A DNA stretch of 64,000 bases from an uncultured Lachnospiraceae bacterium (GTDB taxonomy: Bacteria > Bacillota > Clostridia > Lachnospirales > Lachnospiraceae), in contig CADAOY010000001.1 in NCBI GenBank assembly GCA_902789665.1, positions 124,001 through 188,000 on the forward strand. Reading direction: 5' to 3'. Shown here piece by piece: positions 1-11,300 of the stretch. Within the stretch, counting starts at the first letter, position 1, and each line of letters begins with the position of its first letter. The notes below the pieces were generated by a model, which was not told where the DNA came from, did not search any database, and saw only the letters and a list, made by a program, of their open reading frames with translations. The translations under genes were made by a program, and so were the position numbers.

Positions 1-771
1 CTTAATGAAGGTGACGAAGTTGAAGAAGCATTCCGTGACTGGGATATTAATCTTATAAGAATAAATGCTGAGAAGAGATTCCTGGATAAACTTGCAGGAG
101 TATCTGATCCTGAGAAGAAGCGTCACATCATCGGCGAGGAGTTCATCAGGGTATTCGAGGAAATCGGAAAGCAGATAGGCTCTGTTGATTATCTTGCGCA
201 GGGTACAATTTATCCTGATGTTATCGAATCAGGTAAGGGTAATGCGGATGTAATTAAGAGTCACCACAACGTTGGCGGTCTTCCTGATTTCGTTGATTTC
301 AAGGAGATTATTGAGCCGCTTAGACTTCTCTTTAAGGATGAGGTCAGAGCGCTTGGCAGGGAACTTGGATTATCATCTGTTTTGGTTGAGAGACAGCCAT
401 TCCCGGGACCAGGTCTTGCCATCAGAGTAATTGGTGAGATAACAAAGGAGAAACTTGATATAGTTCGTAAGGCTGATTTTATCTTCAGGGAAGAGGTTGA
501 AAAGGCTGGAATCAGAGATACAATGAATCAGTATTTTGCAGCTCTTACAAACCTTAGAAGTGTAGGCGTTATGGGTGATGGAAGAACCTATGATTATGCT
601 ATTGCCTTAAGAAGCGTTGTAACATCAGACTTTATGACTGCAGAATATACACATATTCCTTATGAGGTTCTCGATAAGGTTTCACTTAGAATTGTTAATG
701 AAGTGGATGGTGTTAACAGAGTGTTCTATGATATAACAGGTAAACCGCCTGCAACGGTTGAGTACGAATAA
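1..771 (+). CDS. guaA: GMP synthase (glutamine-hydrolysing), C-terminal part
   Basis: The gene enters the window already open; frame 1 is continuous from base 1 to the TAA at 769-771, giving 256 residues of the C-terminal half. GMP synthase converts XMP to GMP with ATP and ammonia from glutamine. What is visible is the end of the ATP-pyrophosphatase domain, with a [13 protein letters not shown] stretch followed by [10 protein letters not shown], and then the GMP-synthase dimerisation domain with the family motif [12 protein letters not shown] and the C-terminal end KPPATVEYE. The glutamine amidotransferase half lies upstream of the window. A strong terminator follows at 781-815, so guaA ends its transcription unit here. 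Confidence 0.97.
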   Translation, partial: LNEGDEVEEAFRDWDINLIRINAEKRFLDKLAGVSDPEKKRHIIGEEFIRVFEEIGKQIGSVDYLAQGTIYPDVIESGKGNADVIKSHHNVGGLPDFVDFKEIIEPLRLLFKDEVRALGRELGLSSVLVERQPFPGPGLAIRVIGEITKEKLDIVRKADFIFREEVEKAGIRDTMNQYFAALTNLRSVGVMGDGRTYDYAIALRSVVTSDFMTAEYTHIPYEVLDKVSLRIVNEVDGVNRVFYDITGKPPATVEYE

Positions 772-780
772 TTGTAATTT

Positions 781-815
781 CCCACAACTTTTTAAAAGGT
801 TGTGGGATTTTTTTT
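781..815 (+). terminator. Rho-independent terminator of guaA
   Basis: An inverted repeat CCCACAAC (781-788) / GTTGTGGG (799-806), extended by T:A pairs toward the loop, is followed after one A by eight T residues (808-815). It starts ten bases after the guaA stop codon. Confidence 0.9.
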
Positions 816-827
816 GGGCTGAAACAG

Positions 828-856
828 TGAACAATTGGCGCTTTTTGTGGTAAAAT
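828..856 (+). promoter_or_regulatory. Candidate promoter of the AGCS symporter gene
   Basis: TGAACA (828-833) and TAAAAT (851-856) are 17 bases apart, and TGG directly before the -10 makes an extended -10. A second extended -10, TGG-TATGAT, lies at 861-869, so the exact start is uncertain. The gene follows a terminator and so needs its own promoter. Confidence 0.4.
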
Positions 857-889
857 ATTATGGTATGATTTTTTAATTAAGGGGAATTT

Positions 890-2284
890 ATGGAACAGTT
901 TCTGACTAATATAGATGATATCTTATATACATGGTGTCTGATTTATCTTCTGGCGGGTGCGGGAATCTATTTCACAATCAGAACAAGATTTGTCCAGATC
1001 CGTCTTCTTAAAGACTCAGTAAAGTGGATGTTTGAAAAAAAGGGAGGCTCCGGAATATCTTCATTCCAGGCACTGATGGTTGCTACGGCATCCCGTGTTG
1101 GAACAGGCAATATGGCAGGTGTTGCTGTGGCGATTCTTACCGGTGGACCGGGAGCAGCATTCTGGATGTGGCTTCTCGCCATTATCGGTTCTTCATCAGC
1201 TTTCATTGAGAGTACCCTGGCTCAGATTTATAAAAGAAAAGATGGTAATTCATATAAGGGCGGCCCTGCATACTATATAGAGAGGGCTCTTAATTCAAGA
1301 TGGCTTGGTATACTATTTGCCATTTCCCTAATTGCAACTTTTGCCTTTGGTTTTAACGGCCTGCAGGCATATAACATAGTGTCTTCTTTGGAATACTATT
1401 TCCCTAATATAGGCGAAACAATGGTTCCGGTAATAGTTGGATTAATATTATTTATTATTGTTCTTATTCTGTTTTTTGCAGGAACGGAAAAGATAGGATG
1501 GCTTTCATCTGTGCTGGTTCCGATTATGTCGGGGTTGTATATTCTGATGGCTGTTTTGATAATAATCATAAACTTCAGACAGGTACCTGCAACCATTGCT
1601 CTGATATTTAAATCGGCTTTTGATTTTAAAGCAATATTCGGCGGTTTGGCAGGATCATGTATGGTTCAGGGAATTAAGAGAGGATTATTCTCCAATGAAG
1701 CCGGTATGGGTTCTGCGCCTAATGCATCTGCTTCTGCTGAGGTTTCTCATCCTGCAAAGCAGGGTCTGGCTCAGATTGTTTCAGTATATCTCGACACTTT
1801 GATGATATGTACTGCTACCGTATTCATAGTACTTCTGACAGGTCAGTATAAGGGCGACATTACTGACGGAATACCACTTATACAACAGTCAGTCAGTTCA
1901 CAGTTCGGAAGTCTGGCAATTCATATAATAACGATTTCAGTATGCCTTTTTGCATTCACATCCATTTTGGGCAATTATTTTTACGCAGAGTCGAATATTT
2001 TATTCATTACAAAGAATAAGGTTGTTATGATTATATTTAGAATACTCGCTGCAATAATGGTTTTTATTGGAGCAAATAATAATATTACCGTGGCCTGGTC
2101 CCTGGCAGATATTACCATGGGAGTTGAAGCGATAATAAATATTATTGCAATTGTATTACTTTCGAATATTGCGATTAATGCGCTGAAAGATTATGAGAAG
2201 AAGAAAAAATCAGGCGGTGAGATTACATTCAAAGAGTCGGACATAGGCCTCTCGAATACGGATGTATGGAAGAATATTGATTAA
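890..2284 (+). CDS. Sodium:alanine/glycine symporter (AGCS family)
   Basis: A 464-residue polytopic membrane protein of the alanine/glycine:cation symporter family, expected to import a small neutral amino acid with Na+ across the cytoplasmic membrane. Family signatures seen are TRFVQIRL near residue 32, SSFQALMVATASRVGTGN at about 56-73, GGPGAAFWMW at about 85-94, GGPAYYIERAL at about 124-134 and the central GLFSNEAGMGSAPNASASA at about 265-283. There are roughly 10-11 hydrophobic segments and the usual family length. The ATG follows AAGGGGAA with good spacing. It is probably monocistronic, since the next gene has its own leader and an unrelated role. Substrate cannot be fixed from sequence; alanine or glycine is most likely. 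Confidence 0.93.
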   Translation: MEQFLTNIDDILYTWCLIYLLAGAGIYFTIRTRFVQIRLLKDSVKWMFEKKGGSGISSFQALMVATASRVGTGNMAGVAVAILTGGPGAAFWMWLLAIIGSSSAFIESTLAQIYKRKDGNSYKGGPAYYIERALNSRWLGILFAISLIATFAFGFNGLQAYNIVSSLEYYFPNIGETMVPVIVGLILFIIVLILFFAGTEKIGWLSSVLVPIMSGLYILMAVLIIIINFRQVPATIALIFKSAFDFKAIFGGLAGSCMVQGIKRGLFSNEAGMGSAPNASASAEVSHPAKQGLAQIVSVYLDTLMICTATVFIVLLTGQYKGDITDGIPLIQQSVSSQFGSLAIHIITISVCLFAFTSILGNYFYAESNILFITKNKVVMIIFRILAAIMVFIGANNNITVAWSLADITMGVEAIINIIAIVLLSNIAINALKDYEKKKKSGGEITFKESDIGLSNTDVWKNID

Positions 2285-2305
2285 AAGTGTGTATGTTGCA
2301 CTTTT
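2283..2305 (+). terminator. Weak hairpin at the end of the symporter gene
   Basis: AAAAGTG (2283-2289) pairs with CACTTTT (2299-2305) across a nine-base loop and overlaps the stop codon region. The stem is mostly A:T and the only T run is inside the stem, so termination would be weak. An extended -10 for the next gene, TGT-TATAGT, may sit at 2305-2313, but no matching -35 was found. Confidence 0.3.
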
Positions 2306-2366
2306 GTTATAGTAAAAAAGTTAATCTGTTATATGTAGTAAAAATAGATTTCGGAGGAAAAGCACA

Positions 2367-5300
2367 ATGAAGGATTACGAAATTAATAATAACAGTATAA
2401 GTCAAATTTATGATCTTGAAATCATCCATGACAGATATATGGGTGTTGGATTCAATCCTGCAAATATGATGATGGATGAACTATATAAAACATCCAATGT
2501 TTTTGACAATATTTTCGGCAGAGAAAATGGCAAAGAAATCATTGGAAGTTCGAAGAATAATGATAAAGATTTAAGAGAATACATGAAAGGTTTACTTAAA
2601 GTAAAAGGTGTGCCTTTCTATACTGAATCTGATGTTGACAGATACTGTAAGGCTTATATTCTCTATGCCATGACAGAAAAAAACATACAGCTTACATATT
2701 TGAGTGATGGGAAAACAAAGAAATTCTATGATTATCCGGGACTTGATCACAAAAAAGACAAACTAAATATCAGAGACTTTGTTAATAAAAAATCCGTAAG
2801 CTGTAGCTTATTTTATGACATGAAACTTGCGCTTGTTCCTTCCGGCGCTTATGAAAAGAGAATTCTTGCGGATGCAGGTATTGATCCTTCAAATGAGAAT
2901 GAAATTGAGTCTATGTTTACAACCTGGTATGTGCATAAATACGGGTTTAATTTCGCAGATTTGGGTTATCTTCAATATTTATCATTACCACAGCTTAAAG
3001 GACTTGCATCAGAGTTTTTTGAAGAAATTCGCAAACATCCGGTAACCAAGGATGATATAGATTCGGATACTGTTAAGGAAAATGTAAAGTGGTATGCAAA
3101 TATTATAAGGAATGTTTTTGATATATATGAAGAACAGTTTCATATGCCGGGAAGAACAAGCCTTGAATATAATAATATTATGAACCAAGGTGGAATGGAG
3201 GAGGACTCCTTTGCTTATGCGGCAAATTATGCTTCAGGTATGAAAACTTTCCTTGATGATATGTTTGTAAGGAGTGGAGCCGGAAGTGAAAAGAATGTTT
3301 ACTCAATTGATTATTTGAATGAGTTTTTGCTTGGATACGGAAAGTCAGTTGATAGTTTTGCCAATCAGAAAAATATAATCGATATCATGTCTGTCATCGA
3401 TAAAAACCAGAAAAAATTTTGCGACAAGAAGGCAGTGGAAAATCTTAATAAGGAAATGAGTACTCTTTACAAAGTTAAACTGTCCGATATTGAAAAGAAT
3501 AAAGATTTGAATAAACTGGCAAAATCCTTTGAAAATATTGAGAATCCTGATTATGAATTTCAGAACGAATCCGTTAACAATGAAAAAGGAAGTAAAATAT
3601 CTGATGAAATTGATAAAATAGATAAGAGATTATTTCCGGAATTTGATGAAATAAAGGACATAATCCCAGAAGACATATCTAAAATTGATTCTGAGATTTT
3701 GAGCAAGGCTGCCGATGTTTTTGACGAGATTTTTGCAGGTCTCACCCTGCATGAAAAAAAGTGTCTTAATGCCAATAATATGAATGGCATAGAGGAACTT
3801 TTTGAACATAATGGTGTCAGAATTGCAGATGAAGTTCAGAAATTAATTGATGATAATAAAATCCCTGCTGATAAAAAGAGTGAATATACCAAGGCAAGGG
3901 TTCTGTATTTTTATGCATCAAAAAGGCTGCTTAAAAATGAATCTGGCCAGGAATTCGAGTCTACATTAGACTACAATACTCTTGAGTATGACAGTGAAGG
4001 TAACCTTCACACGGATTCTGAGTATCATGGCTTCAACATAATAGAAGACAGTCTTAAGAGCCGTTCATATATCAGCACTACAGCTGAGAATAAAGATAAG
4101 GCTCAGGAAATTAAGGCAACAGAAGACAAGCAGTGGAAAGCAGAAGAAAAAAAGGATGCGGTAAATCCAAGCAGGATTAGAAATACAACCTTTATACACT
4201 TTTACGTTGCTAAAAATTTCTTTACTGATAAAGAAAAAGAAACATTTGCCAATGATTTTGCCGTTAGTAAAAAAAGTGCCGGCACATCATTATTAAGATT
4301 ATATGCACTTTATCTTTTGGCTGAAAAAGATATTACGTTAGAACAACTTCGTGAAATCTATAATAACAGTGATAATCCTGACAATAAGAAATTACTGGAT
4401 AGTCTTAAGGCTGATTTCTTTTCGGAAATAAAGAAAAGACCAGTAAAGGATCCTGATAACATGACTAAGGAGGATTATATTGCCAATCTTCGCTGGTATG
4501 GAAAGTTATACAGAACAGCTGAAGAAAAAGCAGTAAATATGGGATATGACCTGGGTAATCCGGATTTAATTGAAGATTATGACAGGGCAAGAGCTTCATT
4601 AAATTCATCTCAGGAACAGGTTAGATATTATTTGCATATTTCTACTGAACGTTCTTATTTAGGAAAAGAAAATAAACCAAATAAGCATGGTGTTCCTTTG
4701 GATTATTTTGCGGAAGGATTCGGTGGAAAACAGACACTAAGTGATTTCGATGATCTGTCTTATATAGTTAAAATGAAGAAAGTTTTTTCAGATATGGGAC
4801 GTTTCGGATATCCTGCGAATAAAGATCAGGCGGTGTTTAAAGTAGTTTACAGAACATTAGGTGAGTTTATTACTGATCCTCTATTTGAAGGTATTAACAA
4901 TATAAAAGATTTATCAAGAAAAGATATAAGAGAATTATCAGCGAAAATAAAAGAAGCTAATACTGCTGATGGTTATATGACAATTGATATTCTCAATGAA
5001 CAGGAGAAGAATAAAATAATAGATCTAAAGGGTGGTTCTTTAAAGAAAAACTATCCGGAAATTTATAAAAAAGTGATGACGATATGGGCTCCGGAGGCGC
5101 CTTATTTAACTAATCTGGGGAATAAAGCAAAAACAGAGTTTGGCATTGAAATACCACAGTATAATGATCTTCCTGATGAACTTAAAAAGAAGGTTGATAA
5201 AATACAGGAAGTTAGTAATAAATCAGATGAGTGTGATAAGAAATTAGAGGAAGAAGCTAAGGCTTACGAACAGTATTCAGGCTATGGAATAGGCTGGCTT

Positions 5301-8300
5301 AATTCTCGTGGCAAACAAATTGTAGAGGAAAAAGTAGAAGAGAAGAAAGAGGCTCCAGTGCCGGAAAAAGAAGAGAAGAAAGAAGAGAAAAAAGAGGCTC
5401 CGGCGCCGGAAAAAGAAGAGAAGAAAGCTGAGAAGAAAAAGGCCGCTGTAAAACCTGGTTTTGAGAATGTATATTCAGATCAAATTAAGGCAAAGAGTTT
5501 TATACCTGATACAAAAATAGCAGGTCAGATTCTGACCGAAGCAGGTATTCCTTTGAGTACTACTAAAAATGGTGAAATAAGCAATGCTTTTATGACTAAA
5601 CTCATTGTAATATATGGCATGGGCCAATTGAAATATTCTCTTGATGATATTCTTAGTATGTCCAAGGAAGATAAATATGAAATAACACAGAAATTCCTTG
5701 ATGATATGAAAGCCCATCCGGTTAAGGCTGATAGTCCTGATGCCGAGAAGAATATTCAGAGACTTGGAGGAATATTCAGTGATGCATTTGGAGTGATTAA
5801 GTCTTCAGAGAATTGTAAATTTACTGATGTTGAATTTTTTGCAAATGATCAGAATTCCATAGATTTTAATTCATCCAAGCTGGAAGGATTAGCCATTATG
5901 TCCAACTTCTGCGATGATTTTTACAAAAAACTTACGAAAATTCAAAAAGAAGATGAAGAAAAGGCTAAGAAAGAAGGTTCACAGCCTGGCATAAAAATAG
6001 CAAGCGCATTTGAGGAGGGTTACGGAAAAGAAGACTTACAGAAAGATCTGCCTATGATGAAGGCAATGTATACACACAGATATGCTGCCCGTGCATTCCT
6101 TGATCCGAAGAGTCTTAATGAGAAAGTGGCTTTTAAGATAGTTGGTACAATTCTTTATTCAAGACTTAAAGGTAAAAGTCTTACAGAAGTGCCGGCTGAA
6201 TACGTGAAGCAGTATGGAAACCTGTATTTAAACAGAGAAACTTTACAGAAACTTCTTGCTAAAGAGCTTAAAGGTTTTGATGAAGAATACTTAAAGAAGA
6301 TTGTTGAATGCAATAATCTTGAAGAAATTAAGAAAGAATCAACTCTTTATAATTACAGAAATCTTTTGAATAAGATATCCAAATACAGCATGTTTGAAAA
6401 ATCAAAGGATGTTAAAGCTGAACTTAAACTGGCGAAGGATGCTTACAGGAAAGAACAGGAAGAAAAGGAACGTCTTGAAGCAGAAAGAAAAGAAGCAGAG
6501 AGAAAGGCTGAAGAAGAAAAGAAGAAATTAGAAGAAGAGGCGAAAAAACAGGCAGAACTTGAAGAAAAGAAAAAGGCAGAAGAAGCCCGTAAAAAGAGAA
6601 TTCAGGACTATGTCAATGACCCTGAGAATATTAAGTATGTAATCAAAATTAATGGTTATGAGAAGAGTACTATTGATGCTGTAAGAGAGAATCTTGAAAA
6701 CAAAAAGAGAAGTTTCGCTGATTTTAAAGAAAGTTATGATGTAGAGAAAACTGAAGGAGATATACTCATTATCGAGAAGTATCTTAATGAAAGAATTGCC
6801 CGTTATGAGAATAACCAGAAGCAGTATGTAAAAGAATATGCAGAAGCAGCCAATTCAAAAGAACTGGATTGCAGACTGTTCCTTAAGGATCTGTTAGGTG
6901 AAGAAAAAGTATATGGCCTCGTTGATTATATCAAAAAGGAATATAAGCAGATTGCCAATGAAAATAATCTTAAATCTGAGTTTGAAGCTTTAAAAACAAA
7001 TCAGGAAAAAATGGATTATTTACTTGCGCTTGCACATAAGTATCCAAAGGCATGGGAGTATAACAAAGAAACCAGAACCACAATTCCAAGTTCCATTAGA
7101 AACTGTGGTAATCTTGAAAAACTTGCAGAGTATTATAACAAGAATCAGGCAGACTTAAATATATGTGAGAAAGTACGTCTTCTTCACAGAATTCGTACTT
7201 TGGAGAAGGCTAATAATCTTTATAACGGAGACTATAATAAAGAGCCAAATGGTCTGATTAATGAAGCACAGATTGAACACAAAGATGGTGCAGTCAGAAT
7301 TCTTGTTGATATTGAAAGAAAACAGACAAGTAATAATGGATGCTGGTCATGTGGCCTGGAAGCTCAGCTTAAGGCAAAAGGTATAAACGTAAATCAGGAA
7401 GAAATCAGAAACTTCAGACCTGATTACAGTGAAAGTAAACTTAATTCAAAGTCATTTAATAATGCGGCAGATGAGATTTATTTATATGACTCCGGAAAAG
7501 ATATTCTGGAAATGTCCGGTGCTGCTCTTGCATTTAAGCCTAATATGATGGTTAGAACTTTCGATATTTATCCTCCTGCACGTGCTCAGGAAGTACTTGG
7601 CGGTGGTGAAATTATCGATGAAGTTGAATACATCCATAATGCAGCAGAAATAGCTCTTAAGAAAATAAAGGAAATAATCGAAGTAGAAAAATCTCCGGTT
7701 TCATTTACTGACGGAAATCATTACTATACCATCACCGGTGTAAACGGAGACAAGGTTGAATATATCGACTCCAACAGACATGGAAGTGTCAGGGAGAAAG
7801 ACTCTCAACAGTTTGTATTATTTTTAAGAGATGTATTTAGAAACGCCAATGGAAATACATATAATATGCAGCTTCAGTGGCTTTCAGAGATGGAACTTTC
7901 TCCGGACGGAAAGACATTCTATAACGTACCAAGTAACTATCTTGAATTAAAAGAAGATGGTTCTTTGAAACTGCCTCCGAATGAAATACTTGAAGATAAT
8001 CCTAATCATTACAAGGCGGACAATGGTAATATCAGACTTCTCCTTGTGGGTGGTAAGGAAGATACTTCATATGACAGATTAAACAGAATCCCACTTGATA
8101 AGGATAATGTTTATATTGAAGAGCAGGCTATTATTCCTAAGAAAATTAATCCTGAATTATTGCGCAGTAAAATGCGCTCAAGAAATGAGAAGAGAAGCGC
8201 AGAATTAGAAGATTACAGACATAATCTTCTTGGCAAAGTAAAGGATAAGTTTGGTACAGAGAATGCCGGCAAAACTTATCAAAAAGATGATGCAGGTATT

Positions 8301-11300
8301 GAGGTCAAATCCGATCTTAAACTTGAAGATGTTGATGCAAATGCAGGATTTGCCAAAGAAGCCAATGACAGTTCACGTCAGGCAATCAAGGATAATAAGG
8401 CAATTAGTGCCGGCAAGCATAAAGTAATAGATATTAAGCGTAAGCAGGACAGAAAAGCAGAAGAAGTTACGCGTTTCAAAAACATTAATGATTTATTTGT
8501 TAATAATAAAGCAGTGGGTGAGAATGGTAAGGATCTTCTTATTTACAAGCCTGGAGCAATTCTGGCATTCAGACTCAGTCTTCTTTATGATAATGCCATG
8601 AGAGTATTTGACTATCTTGACACCGTTGAAAAGAAGGAAAAATACAGAAAATTCATTAATGATATAACAAAGGATTATAAGAAACTGATGGGCAAACTTG
8701 ATCAGCCTGAGAATGCCATTACAGATGAAGTGCGCCCGGATATCTATAAGTTTAATGGATATTTTAAAAATAATAATGATATGTATGATGCCATTATGCT
8801 TATGGAAAAAATAGGTGATAAGTTTACTCTTGGCGAATTTAAGACTCAGAAGAGAAAGTATGCCATTAAGAATAATACAATGAATCAGTATGATCCGACT
8901 CTCCTTGCAAGATGTGTTGAAAACATTAAGTGTTTTTCAGACAAGGAAATGAAGGTAAATATGCTCAAAGCATGTACTGAAAGTCCGGATTATTTTATGG
9001 CAGTTAAAGATTCACTTATGCTTCCTTCATATAATAAGGATGTGCTTGGTAATAAGAACAGAGGTGGTTTTGTAAGCATACCTTATTACTACGATATGTG
9101 CGAAAGCCTGGTTGATTCTTATGACTATGGAACAGAACACGCCATAGATGAAGTAGAAGTAAGACATAAGAATTTTGAGAGATCGATTTCTGAAACTGAC
9201 GCAATGAGAAACCTTCCTTATATCAGAAGTAATTACTATCCAAGTGTGTCAATTCAAAATGCAGAGAATCAGAGAATAAGAGGCATTGAGCATCCGGAAC
9301 TTGTGGAGGAAGAAAAGAGACAGGCAGAACTAAAGAGAGCCGCTGAAATTAAGGCATTTTCCGAAGAAAGCAATTTCCATGTAAATACACTTGGTGATTA
9401 TATTGATGATTTTAATGCAGCCAGGGATATCTTTGTACAGGCAGGATGTCAGGGTAATGTTGGTGAGAAGGAAATTCTTAGTAATGTTATCATCTATGCA
9501 ATGGCTGAGATGGATATGACACCGGCTGAGATTGTGGCAGCATCACCTGAGAAAAAGAAGGAAATCGGAAGAAAACTTTTAGAAGATATCAAGAAGCATC
9601 CGTTCTATAGTGAAGCAACCCTGAAAATGACTGAAAAGGAATTTAAGGAAAGCATTACCTGGTATGGAAAGTTGTACAAGAAGGCACATGATAAGGTCTT
9701 AAATCTTGATGGGCTTATACCAACGGCTGCCGATTGGGGCGATGTTAAGCGAATTACCGAGTTTAGAAAATCACCTAATTATTTGCCGTCATATGTTGTA
9801 CAGATGTTAATAGCGCCTATTGACAGAAATATTTCAAACAAGGTAAAGGGAGAATATAATCCTACCGAATATTCAACATTTGATCTTTTCAAGGAAGGAT
9901 ATGAAGGTACAGTTGATGATTATACCAGAGCTTCTCAGAACTTTAGAATTAACAGATTAGTAAGCTCCGCAGCCGATATTATTTCCAATCCTGAACTTAG
10001 TTCCAGAGTGAGAGTTTTCTATAAGCTCTTTATTGAGGAAGAATTGCTTAAGGAGCATGGAGGCAAAAAGACCGGTGAGGTGATTCCGGAGCGTCTCAAG
10101 TATGAATGGAGTAAAAGAATACAGAATCATTTGAATGAAGTATTCGAGGACGCTGGTTCAATTAATGCTGCATATGAAGGCTTCGCTGAAGATGAAATTA
10201 AGATGTTTATGGAGAACAGCCTTGAAGAACTGGCTATTAAGAATCCTCATCTTGTGTGCAGACTGATTGATAAATCAGCTAATATTCCAGGTTACTCAAC
10301 ATTCGCATCTCTTCGTGATAAGATTACAAAGCAGAAGATGAACACGGATTATTCCCAGGAACTTAAGGCTTATTATGAAGATATTATTGCCAAGAGAAAT
10401 CCTAAGGAAGAGGAAGTGAAAGAAGAGGTTAAGGACGAGGAAATCAAGCCTGAGGAAATCAAGGAAGAAGCCAAGGGCAAGGAAGCAAAAGAAGAACCTA
10501 AACCAGAAGAAATTAAGACTGAAGAAGTTAAGAATATAATTAACGAAGAAGTCAAAGAAGAGATTAAAGAGGAGCCAAAGGAAGAGGCTAAAGAAGAAAT
10601 TAAAGAAGAGCCGAAAGAAGAAGCGAAGGCTACGGTTCCTCCAGTAGTTAATAAGGTTGATGAAGAGGAAAAACAGGAGCAGCCACCGGTGCAGCCGGAA
10701 AAACTTGATGCTGATCCACTTTTGAAGGCAGATTACGTGGCAGCAGCTTACAATTATGAAATCTACAAAATGTGGCGTGATAATATAATTGATGACCTGA
10801 CTGCAATTCGTGACAGACTTACAGAATCTATTAACAACACACAGCATACTTCCGGTATCCTTTTGAATGGAGTAAATAAGTCCATTGAGACCATATCTAA
10901 TCCGGATAAGACGACTAAGGATGTTAATGATGCTCTTATTAACATGTATAAGGCTGCAGAAGACTCCAAAAAGAGGTTAGCTCCTTTTGCAAACCTTGCT
11001 GAAGATGATGAAGATGCATATAAGAAGATATGGTATGATGAGTCGGTTAAATTATTTGACAAATCACAGAAAATATTCTTAGGTTACAGCAATATCAGAA
11101 GATGGGTTAATGAAAGCAGGTTAACCGGTCCTTTAGGTAAAGCATTCAAAGACTGTACGCCTAGGGAAATTGATGATACGCTTACTGATTTAAATGGCAG
11201 ATATAATATGGGAGAAGAGGCAGAGCCGGATGTAGAGACTGTACTTAACCAGTTCTCGAGAGTTTCAAGCACTGCAGTTTCAAGAATGAATCTCCTCGAA

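Noticed and set aside
3960-4140. The stretch SRSYISTTAENKDKA in the giant protein recalls the STS motif of ADP-ribosyltransferases.
   Set aside because: The expected upstream Arg strand and the downstream ExE motif were not found at suitable distances, so the resemblance is too short to support a domain.
10296-10847. A long minus-strand open frame of 183 codons opposite the giant gene.
   Set aside because: It lies opposite the Glu/Lys repeat, which gives Phe/Leu-rich antisense frames free of stops; there is no ribosome binding site or recognisable product.
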